The position numbers and the translations under genes are program-made. This document shows positions 11,301-18,787 of a stretch of 38,019 bases of DNA, piece by piece. The stretch's first letter is position 1, and each line of letters opens with the position of its first letter. The DNA is from Clostridia bacterium. Lineage in GTDB: Bacteria > Bacillota > Clostridia > Oscillospirales > CAG-272. Under the pieces are notes generated by a model. That model was not told the origin of the DNA. It worked only from the letters and a program-made list of their open reading frames with translations, and did not search any database. The stretch is from positions 1-38,019 of the forward strand of contig JAFVYW010000033.1 in the NCBI GenBank assembly GCA_017508465.1, given 5' to 3'.

Positions 11301-12893
11301 TTCAGGTGTTGCCTGAATGATTGTCATCGTGCCAGAGACGGCACCCTCATAATTCTTATCGTCAATCGTCAGAGTGACATTGTAAGAGCCTGCATCGGTA
11401 AAGGAGGGGGCTGTTGCAAGAACGGAAGAAAGTTCCTTCTCGCCATCCAGCACGCGATATGCGGGTGCTTTTGCCGAGCCGTCATAAACAAAGGTGTTGT
11501 CCGTAATCACAATGGTTACGGTCTTTTTTGTGACGGTGATTTTCACATCGGCGCTGACCTTTTCATAAAGGCTACTTGTCGGCGTGAATACCGCGCGGAA
11601 GAGATGCTCGCCCGCGTCACCGACGAGGGTTGTTTCATCGTATTTTGTGGTATCCCATGCCCATGTACCATGAGGATGGGCATCAAAGCCGATAGCAAAG
11701 AGGTTTGTGCCGTACACAACCTCTGCCATCGTGACAGGGGGTGCGCCTGCATCTATCGTACCAACAGAAACGGTAAGCGTACCATTTTCAATCGTCGCAT
11801 CCACATTGGTATTCGATACGGTAGCAACAATCGGATAATCTCCTGCGGTCGTGGGCGAGGGCATCGTCACGGAAATGCCAAGAACGCTGACATCTCCCGA
11901 GAAGCCTTCGACAACATATTGGACATCCGGCATCGGCTTGCCCCAGACAAGAGTGTAAGAACCAACCTTAACGGTGATGCTTGGCTTTTTAATCTCAAAT
12001 TCGCCCTCTACCATGCCCTCATAGTTCGCATCATTGATGAAGAAACCATAAGCGTATGTACCGACGGCGGTCTGCGCGCCGTCGCCAAGAGGAAGAACCT
12101 CAACATCATAAGGAAGGGTAAAGGTGGGAAAATGCTCTTTTCCATCATAAACGAATTCGTCCACAATCTCATCAAAGGTGAGCGTCTTTTTCGCCACCTC
12201 AACGGTGACGGTCGCATTCGCGCTTACCTCACCCGTATTCGAAGAAACAAATTCCACGGCAAAGGTGTTCTTACCGACATTTCCGACCTTCGTATCCAGG
12301 GCATCCACAAAGCGCCATGCGCCATTGATGCCATCGGGCAAGGTGAGTGTTGCAAGCGTATCACCATAGGTTGCCTGCAAGGTCGCAAGCGCTGGTCTGT
12401 TTTCTTCAAAGCGCGCAACAAATGTCATATTTTCGCTCAAGGTCTCGGGAAGCTCCTTGTCCCAGCCGACAAAGGTGAAATTTTCCTTTGTGACCTCGGG
12501 GAACGAGATCTCTTCCACGCCAAGGACGAGTTGGCTCGCCACTTCAGCGCCGTCCGAGACGAATGTCACGCGGTATTTTACGGTGTAAGGAATGGTGAAG
12601 CGTCTGCCTCGATGGGTGATAATCAGGTTGGTTTCACCCGCTTTTGAGGTGTCACCATAGTCCTGTACCATATCGGGCGTTACTTCCAGCCTCTCTTCGG
12701 TATCATTCTCTTTTTTGATAAGAGAGAGTCCCGAGAGATCGGGCTTTTCGCCAAGTCCTACCACGGTGACAAAGTTCTTGCTGTCGATTGCGTAGGATGT
12801 CAGTTTATCGTTTTCATTGGAGCACGAAATCGTCAGGAAAAGTCCAAGACAAAGAAGTGAAATTAAAATTGTGATTAACAGTTTCTTTTTCAT
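5313..12893 (-). CDS. Giant Ig-like (MBG/YDG-type) repeat lipoprotein with beta-helix C-terminus
   Basis: The 2526-residue product has a lipoprotein-type signal (MKKKLLITILISLLCLGLFLTISC, Cys 24) and should be anchored outside the cell. Residues about 105-165 resemble an InlB B-type repeat (VTFVSDG...FVGWDKELPETLSENMTFVARF). From about 165 to 2000, roughly 22 small beta-sandwich modules of 65-95 residues alternate. One type starts with Y-G-D (for example ATYGDTLASL) and the other with F-x-Y-[DT]-G (for example EFVYTG); each type occurs about 11 times and most end in a V-x-V-x-K linker. These match MBG/YDG-type domains of surface adhesins. The last 500 residues (GTIENALNAAAASGGKVYVLP onward) look like a right-handed beta-helix. 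No LPXTG motif or C-terminal membrane anchor is seen. GGAGGAG (12900-12906) precedes the ATG. Adhesion or matrix function is inferred. Confidence 0.85.
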   Translation of the reverse strand: MKKKLLITILISLLCLGLFLTISCSNENDKLTSYAIDSKNFVTVVGLGEKPDLSGLSLIKKENDTEERLEVTPDMVQDYGDTSKAGETNLIITHRGRRFTIPYTVKYRVTFVSDGAEVASQLVLGVEEISFPEVTKENFTFVGWDKELPETLSENMTFVARFEENRPALATLQATYGDTLATLTLPDGINGAWRFVDALDTKVGNVGKNTFAVEFVSSNTGEVSANATVTVEVAKKTLTFDEIVDEFVYDGKEHFPTFTLPYDVEVLPLGDGAQTAVGTYAYGFFINDANYEGMVEGEFEIKKPSITVKVGSYTLVWGKPMPDVQYVVEGFSGDVSVLGISVTMPSPTTAGDYPIVATVSNTNVDATIENGTLTVSVGTIDAGAPPVTMAEVVYGTNLFAIGFDAHPHGTWAWDTTKYDETTLVGDAGEHLFRAVFTPTSSLYEKVSADVKITVTKKTVTIVITDNTFVYDGSAKAPAYRVLDGEKELSSVLATAPSFTDAGSYNVTLTIDDKNYEGAVSGTMTIIQATPEVEFKNPAAVEYRPGLSLSDIVLGAGFTWKTPTTALSAVGVSEYTVIYTPTDKNYKAVEGTVTVTVNKGKASILGFEKEYISTYDGKVYTIPNTYYATNGGAVSVELVGASEMRDAGTYTLRLILAETDLYLGATEELTVRILPRENTDTVNQNQTATYGDTLASLTIPTSDKGVWAFELPLDTSVGNAGVNTFTLKFTSTNPNYLDRTVEVSVTVAKKVLPLPIVANKAYTGFAQTSGLVSDALFTVVEDEGGVAVGAYSVTVELTDKNNYAIADISGDSATITYHITSVENAWEIAPTLSGWTYGDTPATPVAKALYGGYTVLYKADREGEVFTATVPDKAGKYIAKFVTTDENASTMTAEVSFVIEKRAIDVPTLPESEFVYTGTAYSSGLSATDDYTVSETPATVVGTYKVTVTLKDSANYKWNDGATGAFRELTYEIKQATNTFTEGLVVYDRTYGEAVVAPHASALFGNVTILYATSPDGEYSATVPQNAGTYYVKAVVEATANYTALESEALSFTIAKATSSIDAADATFTYGGEAFTITATPSHTESTIVATILFGGSAVEEIRLAGEYTVTFTLPESENYLACEKTVTVVVEKAENTDTVNQNQTATYGDTLASLTIPTSDKGVWAFELPLDTTVGNAGVNTFTLKFTSTNPNYLDREVVITVTVAKRAVAVPEVSHKEYTGEHITSGLTDAEHYIVKSDVGGTELGTYTVILALRDSANYAFVGTQESEITLSYQISVAPNNWAEGKEPSVSSPVIYGDEIVVIGEAVHGGVVVEYKKADAPDSEYSTTKPTAVGTYTVRFTTTDENYTILTAVRTLVIEKRIVEVPTLSGTEFVYTGSAFDLGVASNAIYTVEGVDGVNVGTYTVTFTLCDTDNYIFRDGEGATREASYTIRQAPVTVTTPVLDGWTYGDEANVPSASTSLMANITFLYATEKNGTYTEVVPTKAGTYYVKAVSSGDNTNYAYGESEPVSFTIAKATSSIEAEDSYTFTYDGEVITIVGTPSHNESTIVITILCGGVAVENIVDAGEYTVKMTLAESANYLACEKTVTVTVNKATNSDSLTLSQNATYGDTLADLVLPESTNGVWAFVNAEGALLDGATVLTAGTHTLVAKFFPNTQNYNERTETITVSVAKRKIDTPVIADKTYNATAQTAGIADTALYTVKENAGGTVVGGYAVVLELKDSANYAWAESENATLTLTFRIVKATNEWVSAPTITPSWQYGEAGDNGTAVPKYEELKVVYKVAGADDSTYTATLPTTAGDYVAKFYTEGVNASALSVTLSFRITKVVVELPVLADSDFDYDGAAHSSGLTSNALYTVVDNGGTDSGTYTATLTLVDATNYIWSDGLAGAVRTLNYRIVPTHVDVTMNGTWSGFEYGSYVAPGEILANTDAAHTLALYYATSRDGAYLPYDDSVGASLDAGSYWLYATVEGNVNLEGSLYVSFTVTPASLTFADFTISGGPYYQSDMPSLIGLGLVTFKGAEVSGTFTIGTVNFVAGGTSTAQVTFVPTSTNFVRTPLVATMSISLKSVATVGFGGTQYGTIENALNAAAASGGKVYVLPDVSGSVIIREDVEVASNVTLILPWGSGESDYNIASSGNFVATYNGTTTDYGGLTKLSRTLLVKVADGVTLTVNGTLTIAGELSGGGGGSAYAGHTAVKYAELELGRGANIIVNGTLHAFGKVTESATNNGSRTTVTSGAKLYQPFVLRDFLGGSRMYYIYSRGKNASTVYKRFIFMNVHSTIEYQYGSSLMACCNLYAGDQHNPTTATMIGNTTSSVIQMTSGSYIIAKYDPTSEVCDLDMYGGASLNSMSLKVKTGFLGSVTVNSANYLFPLSYHYQIKLNTLPGATSAIYTMGQNFQMLPGASLTVNQGVDLTIGKIIILDETYSDANDGTNPYPTKNPTLGESAPLFEGAKFTVHGKLTATALGGKVYADSLSCIKAITTNSFSSKDLQTAGTGGFSGSFQATRTLTAKIVVDGVEYDWPVS
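9306..9494 (-). repeat. Near-identical direct repeat, copy 1 (within giant lipoprotein gene)
   Basis: This 189-base segment encodes a YGD-type module (core NTDTVNQNQTATYGDTLASL and its continuation through NPNYLDR). It matches 10680-10868 with about six base differences by eye, far closer than any other pair of modules. This indicates recent duplication or gene conversion. Confidence 0.9.
10680..10868 (-). repeat. Near-identical direct repeat, copy 2 (within giant lipoprotein gene)
   Basis: This is the partner of 9306-9494, about 97% identical over 189 bases. Recombination between the copies would remove about 1.37 kb, which is divisible by three (1374 bases), and so would keep the reading frame while deleting several modules. 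Confidence 0.9.
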
Positions 12894-12928
12894 TATTTTC
12901 TCCTCCGTTTTCAGATTAAAAAGTCAAA

Positions 12929-15898
12929 TCAAGGATTTTTGATACAATCATACGCCTTACCTGACGCGAGAATTTCCTTCTGCGTCATGGGAGAGAATCC
13001 CGAGGTCGCACGGTCGTAGATTACAAAGTAGAAGTCTTCAGAGCCGGAAGCCATGGTGAGATAGGAGCGTTCGATATCTGCAAAGGATACTGCATAACCA
13101 CCGAAGGTCCAGTCCTTGCTTGTACCAGAAAGATTGTAGTCAAGAACGCCATAGTTCTTACCGCCGCCATAGAAGGCAATACCTGCATGAACATAATAAT
13201 TCTCTGGTGTATCGCCATACACGACACCCGCAAACTGTGGCTTTTGCGCCAGGTTTTCGAGCATCTCGCGCACATTGAATTCCATTTCCTTTGAGAAGGT
13301 GGACTCGCCAAGCACTTCGATCAGTGTGGAGCTGTCGACATCGGACAGAGGCATCCAGGTATACATACGGACATCGCCTTCCAGTGTCAGCTTTGCGCCA
13401 TAAGAGGTCTTGGCAAGGTTCTTCCACGATGCCAAAAGCGTGCTGAAGCCTTCAAATTTCGATACGACATCGGGATGCGTACCATTGGCGAGGGCAGCGC
13501 CCGCGAAGTGCGAGTCGATACCCACGGCAAACAATCCGGTATGCTCCAGAACAGAATTGCGTAGTGTGAGATAGGTTTTGATATATTTGTCATCGTATGC
13601 CGCCTTCTCGTCCGTGGTTAAGGTCGCATACTTGTCTTTGGTTTCATAGTCCTTGCTCGCGGCGCTATCTCCTTCAAGATACGGCGCAGGATTTTCAAAG
13701 GTGCCATTCTCGGAGAAGCAGTTGCTGCCGATTTTCACGAGGAATTCGCGCGCACCCGTGATGACGGAATTGGTGACGGTCAGGTGAATTTCCTTGCTCG
13801 CGTCCTCCGCATCACCATACGCGCGGAGAACGGTGCGTCCGTTGCCAAGACGGCAATAAGCGATTTCAATATTGTCGCCAAGCACCTCGACCGTAGTACC
13901 TGTGTAGGTCAAGTCGCCGAGGCTCATCTTGCCGTCCTCTCCTGCCGTAAGGTCACAACCACGCAGGGTGACATTGGAAAGATTTACGCCTTCATACAGG
14001 GCAAAGCAGATGTTGTCCTGACCTTTGACGCTGATGGCGCCTCCCGTCTCTGTCATCGAGACGAAATTCAGAGGTCCGCGGAAGAGTGCATCCGATTTCA
14101 GCGCGCCCGTACTGTCAAGCCCGTAAGCAACCGTATGTGCGCTGATGGTGTGGCCATTTCCGTACAGGTCCTCGTGAAGAGAGAGAAGAACCTTTACCTT
14201 GGCTTTTTCCAGAATACCAAGGTTAATGAAATGGGTTTTATCATATGTGGTCATGATTTCTTCGTACATCGTCTGTCCATTGAGTACGCCGAAGTCGTCC
14301 TTGATGTCGCGGTGCAGAAGCACTACTTTCTTGTCCTTCGCCGCCTGGTAAAGGTCAGCATACGAATAGACATTGACGCCATCCGCGATACACATCACGG
14401 TGAAGGGAGCGCTTCGCTCGACAATGTCACCGTGGCGTACACTTGCATAGAAGCTGACCGCGCCACGGAAGGTCGCATCCGAAAAACAGATGACACCGTC
14501 ACCGTCGACATAGACCTTTTCGTTATCGCTTTCCATCAGGAAGCAATCGTAGAAGTTTTCACCAAGTGGGCTGGATGTGGTAAAGGAAAGCTTCTCACGG
14601 ATGGATGTGCCTTCGGTGTAGATGCCGCCGACGGCATAGAGATTCTGGTCACCGTATTCCTTTGTGGATTCGGCAATCGAGAGCCCCTTCGGGACAACAA
14701 GAACCTCATGCGTGAAGGATTTTTCCACACCGTCACCCGTGCGGAAGGTAAGGGTGATCGGGCAGACACCGCCCGCCTTGCCTGTCAGGAGAATGCCAGA
14801 CGCGGAAGAAAGAAGGGTAAGGTTTGCATTTTGCGCGGTGGCACTGACCAGGGTGATATCTGCATCCGCGGGAGTGATACTGTAACGCAGAACGCCATTT
14901 TGTCCGACGAAGAGCTTCTGTACGGCTCCATCGAAGGAAACCTCAAAATCAGAGCTCTGCTGTTTTTTGAGTGTGCAGTTTTTAACGATGGGTTCTTTGC
15001 CGTCCTCGGTATAGGAGAGCGCGAGGACGAGGTCGCCAACAAAGGCAGAATCGGTATATTGATAATGAAGCGTGACCTCTCCGTCCTCGACGGTAAAGGT
15101 GACTTCTATGGGAGCGTCGGGATAAGGTGTACCATCGGTTTTGCATATGAGACAGGAGAAGTGGGACGCATCAAAGGCGCTTTCGGTTTCCATCGAAATG
15201 GTGATTTTACCATTTGCCTTCGTCGTGCTTACCATCTCTTCCACATCCATCGTGTCGGTGTTTCTGACCGTAATGGTAACGGTGGTGAAGATATTGGAAT
15301 CGATAAGCGAACGCACCGTGACCGTAGCCACGCCGCTGCTGACACCGCGCACAATACCATTTTCATCCACCAGAAGGACCTTGGGGTTGGAAGAGGTGTA
15401 GGAGAGGGCAATATTCTCCGCCGTCGCAGGTGTGAAGACCGTGGTGATGGGAAGTCTTTCACCCACCGTGATGGTATCCTTTGCCGTGCTGGAGGAGATA
15501 CCTGTCAGAAGGGTGGAGTCTACAAATATAGTCACGCTGTCGGAGAAGTTGCCATCCACCGTTTTCAGCGTAACGCGGGAGGCACCCGATGCCGTGGGTG
15601 TGAGAAGAACGCGTCCTTCCTCGGAGTGATCGATGACGAATGTCGCCTCGGGGAGCGTTCCTACCGCCGCCGTCTGTACGACGATGTCGCGGTTTTTCGC
15701 AGTTGTCGGAAGAATAGCATATTCAATTGTATAAGTCTCTTCTGCATCAAGACTGATATAGGCTGTATGCTCGCCGACAACCTGTATGCCCGTTACGGGC
15801 GCGTCAATCGCCGAGCCCACCGTGCGGGTGAGGGCGAAGAGAACGATCATCAGGACGAGAGGCAGCGCAAGAATAAGAAGAATTAACTTTTTTGCCAT
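12929..15898 (-). CDS. Membrane-anchored surface protein with Ig-like (Big_2) domain and beta-helix-like region
   Basis: The 989-residue protein begins with one hydrophobic segment (KLILLILALPLVLMIVLFAL), acting as an uncleaved anchor or signal peptide, so the rest should lie outside the membrane. Residues about 130-210 form a bacterial Ig-like group 2 (Big_2) domain: ITVGERLPITTVFTPATAEN, then SSNPKVLLVDENGIVRGVSSG and VATVTVRS. Further beta-rich modules follow. Residues about 560-760 contain stacked short strands (GNGHTISAHTVAYG, SNVTLRGCDLTAG, HLTVTNSVITGAREF) like a parallel beta-helix of the pectate-lyase fold. No catalytic residues can be assigned. GGAGG sits four bases before the ATG. 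It lies 22 bases after the ABC permease gene and 35 bases before the giant lipoprotein gene, so it belongs to the same operon. The role is unknown; a cell-surface structural or binding role is inferred. Confidence 0.8.
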   Translation of the reverse strand: MAKKLILLILALPLVLMIVLFALTRTVGSAIDAPVTGIQVVGEHTAYISLDAEETYTIEYAILPTTAKNRDIVVQTAAVGTLPEATFVIDHSEEGRVLLTPTASGASRVTLKTVDGNFSDSVTIFVDSTLLTGISSSTAKDTITVGERLPITTVFTPATAENIALSYTSSNPKVLLVDENGIVRGVSSGVATVTVRSLIDSNIFTTVTITVRNTDTMDVEEMVSTTKANGKITISMETESAFDASHFSCLICKTDGTPYPDAPIEVTFTVEDGEVTLHYQYTDSAFVGDLVLALSYTEDGKEPIVKNCTLKKQQSSDFEVSFDGAVQKLFVGQNGVLRYSITPADADITLVSATAQNANLTLLSSASGILLTGKAGGVCPITLTFRTGDGVEKSFTHEVLVVPKGLSIAESTKEYGDQNLYAVGGIYTEGTSIREKLSFTTSSPLGENFYDCFLMESDNEKVYVDGDGVICFSDATFRGAVSFYASVRHGDIVERSAPFTVMCIADGVNVYSYADLYQAAKDKKVVLLHRDIKDDFGVLNGQTMYEEIMTTYDKTHFINLGILEKAKVKVLLSLHEDLYGNGHTISAHTVAYGLDSTGALKSDALFRGPLNFVSMTETGGAISVKGQDNICFALYEGVNLSNVTLRGCDLTAGEDGKMSLGDLTYTGTTVEVLGDNIEIAYCRLGNGRTVLRAYGDAEDASKEIHLTVTNSVITGAREFLVKIGSNCFSENGTFENPAPYLEGDSAASKDYETKDKYATLTTDEKAAYDDKYIKTYLTLRNSVLEHTGLFAVGIDSHFAGAALANGTHPDVVSKFEGFSTLLASWKNLAKTSYGAKLTLEGDVRMYTWMPLSDVDSSTLIEVLGESTFSKEMEFNVREMLENLAQKPQFAGVVYGDTPENYYVHAGIAFYGGGKNYGVLDYNLSGTSKDWTFGGYAVSFADIERSYLTMASGSEDFYFVIYDRATSGFSPMTQKEILASGKAYDCIKNP

Positions 15899-15920
15899 AA
15901 AACCTCCGTAGGAAAAAGAG

Positions 15921-17573
15921 TTATCCTACCATCTCATAAAAGCTATTTTCAAGGCGGAACAGATAGTAGAAGAGGGCAACGGATAAATAAATTAAGGTAA
16001 TAATTGCCGGACCGACATAAGCGCCGATCGTGAGAAGCGCGCTTCCGCCAGTCGCAAAAATCAGGAGCGCGACAGAAAGCGTGCCAATCAGGAAAGCGAA
16101 GATAAGACCTGTCAGGGTGGTTTTTGCCATGGTGTGATTTTCGGTGTTTTCGACGGTTACGCTATCGGAATCCAGCCTTGCATTGTTGAGATCCATTCTG
16201 GTCGCAATCAGAATATGCGACAGACAGAAGAGAGCGCCAAAGAGCAGGAGGAAGAGCGCATCAAAAAGATTGACATCCGTCATTATCACAAGCAGAATAA
16301 CGCTCATCAGGAGCGAGAGCAGGGAGACAGTGAAGCAGAAAACCACTTTGCTGATGAGAATTTTTTTCGGTGAAAGGGGGAAAAGCTTATTTTTCATACC
16401 TGCAATACCCTCACGCGAGATGTTGGTCGCGCAGAAGGTGTTGGTCAGGATACAGAAAATCAAAGTGATGAACAGAGAGAGGGCGAAGTCAACATTCAAC
16501 CCCAGAGTGTTCTCGATAAGGGTACGGAAAAGCGTGAAGCAGGAATAGACCATAATCGGCATGCAAAGCGCCATCGCAAGAAAGGAGAATGCGTACCTCG
16601 GCTCGCGATAAACGAGCACAAATTCCTTCCTGATCAAAGCAAGGAAGGGGGAGCGCACGCTTATCTTCTTCTTTTTTCTATGCACAACAAAAACCTCTTT
16701 GTTCTTGTAAAGAGCAATACGATATAGTGTATGCGTTATCAGGTAAACGGCATACGCGCCGAGCAGTACCACTAAAAGAACGAATAAAAGAGAGAGTCCG
16801 ACGCGCTGACCAAGCGCAAGGTTCGCGAGGAAATTTGCGGGGAAGGTGATGCGTGTCAGCTTCTGCATGAAGTTGACGAAGTTTTCATTGAACAAAAAGC
16901 GAATTGAGCCAAGGGTGAACATCTGCTGAATGAGCGAAAGAAGCTTCGCATAGAGAATGAATGCGCCTGTCAATGCACCGCAGAGGGTGAGAAAGACGGC
17001 AAGATAGGACCTCGAAATCAGTCGGATGATGCACAGGAAGGGAATGAGAAGAAGCGCTGCTAAAATAAAAGCAACCAATGGTAAAAGCACCAATACAAGC
17101 GCCGTCAGAAGCCAGAACACAAAGGGTGGCTTAAAGACGAGATAAACCACAAGGTTTGCCGTCAGGATAACGGGAAACGCCACAAGATAGTTCGCGAGAA
17201 GGAGCGCGGAGAGTTTTGCTAAAAAGACCGTACTGGATTTGACAGGCAGACGGAGGAACAGCTCCTTTCCAGGAAAGTCGGACAAGACACGGCGCATACG
17301 GAGCAAGGAAAGAAAGGCGAGTGCGATAATAAGCACCGTATATATCAAATTCAGAAACTCATGCGTACGACCAAGGGTATCATAAACCTTGTCAAAGCGT
17401 ACCTCGATATAACTCTCAAGAATGGCGTAGGCAAATATGCCAAGAATGAATAATATAAGGAAGGAAATTGCCAGAGAAACAAGCGTGCCTAAAAAGTCAA
17501 ACCTTCTTTTTCCACGGTTGATAGCGAGCAATTCCTTTATCTCGAAGCGAAAAAGTGTCAGAAAGTTCTTCAT
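15921..17573 (-). CDS. ABC-2-like transporter permease
   Basis: This 550-residue polytopic membrane protein is the permease partner of the ATPase encoded just before it. An N-terminal cytoplasmic start (MKNFLTLFRFEIKELLAINRGKRR) leads into about 12 hydrophobic helices arranged as two halves, separated by a basic cytoplasmic loop (YKNKEVFVVHRKKKKISVRS, residues about 285-305). A second elbow-like helix follows (FLALIRKEFVLVYREPRYAFSF). The FRFEIKELL and LIRKEF elbow motifs are typical of ABC-2-type exporters. Its start codon overlaps the end of the ATPase gene by four bases (ATGA), so the two are translationally coupled. The substrate is unknown. Because two giant surface proteins follow in the same operon, it may serve their export, cell-envelope remodelling or drug/peptide efflux. 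Confidence 0.85.
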   Translation of the reverse strand: MKNFLTLFRFEIKELLAINRGKRRFDFLGTLVSLAISFLILFILGIFAYAILESYIEVRFDKVYDTLGRTHEFLNLIYTVLIIALAFLSLLRMRRVLSDFPGKELFLRLPVKSSTVFLAKLSALLLANYLVAFPVILTANLVVYLVFKPPFVFWLLTALVLVLLPLVAFILAALLLIPFLCIIRLISRSYLAVFLTLCGALTGAFILYAKLLSLIQQMFTLGSIRFLFNENFVNFMQKLTRITFPANFLANLALGQRVGLSLLFVLLVVLLGAYAVYLITHTLYRIALYKNKEVFVVHRKKKKISVRSPFLALIRKEFVLVYREPRYAFSFLAMALCMPIMVYSCFTLFRTLIENTLGLNVDFALSLFITLIFCILTNTFCATNISREGIAGMKNKLFPLSPKKILISKVVFCFTVSLLSLLMSVILLVIMTDVNLFDALFLLLFGALFCLSHILIATRMDLNNARLDSDSVTVENTENHTMAKTTLTGLIFAFLIGTLSVALLIFATGGSALLTIGAYVGPAIITLIYLSVALFYYLFRLENSFYEMVG

Positions 17574-18301
17574 GTGCGCGCCACTCTCTGCGTGACGGTG
17601 AGGAAATACACCTCAAGGTCCATGCCCTTCTCTTTGAATTCTTTCATGTGAATCTCTTCGAGAATGCGTCCCTGGTCGATGATATACACCCTGTCACAAA
17701 CCTTCTCGACGGTGTCAAGATTGTGCGAGGAGAAAAGAACAAGATTGCCCTCGTCGCTATGCTTGCGGAAAAAATCTTTGACCGCCGATGCGGTATGCGG
17801 ATCGAGACCAATCATCGGTTCGTCAAGGATAAACACCTTCGGGTGATGAATGAGTGCGCCCATGAGGGAGATTTTTTGCTTCATACCGTGAGAATAAGAG
17901 GAAATCGGATTATATATCGAATCCCCCAGTGCAAAAAGCTTCTGGAACTCCTCGATACGACTCTCACGCTCTTGTGCGCTTACCTGATATATGTCTGCCA
18001 TGAAGTTGACAAACTCCATACCTGTCATTTTTTCAAAAAGCGCAAATTCGTCAGAAACATATCCAAAGCATTTTTTTGCAAGCAGTGGCTCCTTTGCAAG
18101 GTCATGACCGCAGATGGTTACCGTGCCACTCTCGTAAGGATGCATGCCCGTAATACATTTTATTGTAGTGGATTTACCCGCGCCGTTGTGTCCGAGTATA
18201 CCAACGATTTCACCCGCGTCGCCGTGGAGAGTAATGTCCATGATGGCATAATCAGATTTGCGAGAGTATTTTTTGGAAAGGTTCTCTACCGAGACAAGCA
18301 T
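17570..18301 (-). CDS. ABC transporter ATP-binding protein
   Basis: This cytoplasmic ATPase (243 residues) powers the neighbouring permease. The Walker A motif GILGHNGAGKST lies at about residues 34-45, the Q-loop region GYVSDEFALFEKMTGMEF near residue 85, the signature YSHGMKQK (a common variant of LSGGQ in ABC-2 exporters) near residue 138, Walker B VFILDEPMIGLDP near residue 160 and the switch His in LFSSHNLDTVEK near residue 192. All catalytic positions appear intact. GGAGG lies eight bases before the ATG. It is the first gene of a four-gene operon, preceded by a leader of about 110 bases and a consensus promoter at 18422-18450. The family usually exports drugs, peptides or lipids; the substrate here cannot be told. 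Confidence 0.95.
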   Translation of the reverse strand: MLVSVENLSKKYSRKSDYAIMDITLHGDAGEIVGILGHNGAGKSTTIKCITGMHPYESGTVTICGHDLAKEPLLAKKCFGYVSDEFALFEKMTGMEFVNFMADIYQVSAQERESRIEEFQKLFALGDSIYNPISSYSHGMKQKISLMGALIHHPKVFILDEPMIGLDPHTASAVKDFFRKHSDEGNLVLFSSHNLDTVEKVCDRVYIIDQGRILEEIHMKEFKEKGMDLEVYFLTVTQRVART

Positions 18302-18408
18302 TTTTCCATCCTCCGAGTTAAAAACAAATATTTTTTTGCCATCTCATGAGGCGCGCCATTTGCGTTTCCCCCGAGATATGTAAAGCGATGTTTTACTTTC
18401 GCGTGTTT

Positions 18409-18420
18409 TTGGTACACCAA
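18409..18420. promoter_or_regulatory. Putative operator palindrome at the start site of the ABC/surface-protein operon
   Basis: TTGGTACACCAA has perfect five-base arms (TTGGT/ACCAA) and lies directly downstream of the -10 hexamer, over the expected transcription start. The TGGT...ACCA form resembles operators of FadR/PdhR-type GntR regulators. No GntR gene is visible in the window, so the regulator is unknown. Confidence 0.45.
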
Positions 18421-18421
18421 T

Positions 18422-18450
18422 ATTATACCACAAAGTGCGTTTTTCGTCAA
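18422..18450 (-). promoter_or_regulatory. Sigma-A type promoter of the ABC transporter/surface-protein operon
   Basis: On the minus strand TTGACG (18445-18450) and a perfect TATAAT (18422-18427) are 17 bases apart. The start codon of the ABC ATPase gene lies about 115 bases downstream, giving a fairly long leader. Confidence 0.87.
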
Positions 18451-18723
18451 CGAAAGGGCTTTGTGTTTCAATCATTCAAAGTTTTCTTTTTGGCATAAGT
18501 GGATTTTTAGGAACTATTCTTTTTGGAAGTCCTTTAAAATTTTGCTAAATCCGACATTATTTTATAAATTTGGTTCACATTTCCTTCATAATTTGTTCAT
18601 TTTCACGAATTGTAATCTTTTGTTGTCAAAATCTGGGGTTTTCGACAAAAATCGCCCTGTTTTCCCCATGATAAAATGAACATTTTTTATTTTGGTGTGA
18701 CATGGTTTTTGCCTTCAGAAAAG

Positions 18724-18758
18724 AAACAAAAAATGCTCCCACATCGCTGTGGGAGCAT
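18724..18758 (-). terminator. Rho-independent terminator of the DUF1622/EEP/SGNH unit
   Basis: An 11-base perfect stem (ATGCTCCCACA, 18733-18743, with 18748-18758) has a four-base loop. Read on the minus strand it is followed by a T-rich tract. It lies 30 bases after the SGNH hydrolase stop codon. Confidence 0.9.
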
Positions 18759-18787
18759 CAACAGAAAAAGGGATATGACTATAAAAT

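Larger units (their letters stand above)
18302..18787. other. 486-base intergenic region with promoter, operator and terminator
   Basis: The left part holds the leader, operator palindrome and promoter of the ABC/surface-protein operon. The right part holds the terminator of the SGNH hydrolase unit. Between them (18451-18723) is A/T-rich DNA with a 10-base inverted repeat, TGTTCATTTT (18594-18603) and AAAATGAACA (18672-18681), 68 bases apart. A 72-codon plus-strand frame (18461-18679) has no ribosome binding site and is not called. I see no further feature. Confidence 0.6.

Noticed and set aside
5313..12893. CRISPR-like or tandem-repeat array signal
   Set aside because: The repetition is at protein level with diverged DNA and variable module length, in one long open frame. 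There are no constant short repeats with unique spacers.
13784..15886. A 700-codon plus-strand open frame opposite the Big_2 protein gene
   Set aside because: It has the same features of a shadow frame: no ribosome site, no domain-like sequence, and a good gene on the other strand.
18461..18679. A 72-codon plus-strand frame in the 486-base intergenic region
   Set aside because: No ribosome site or promoter was seen, and the translation is Phe/Leu/Asn-rich as expected from A/T-rich noncoding DNA.
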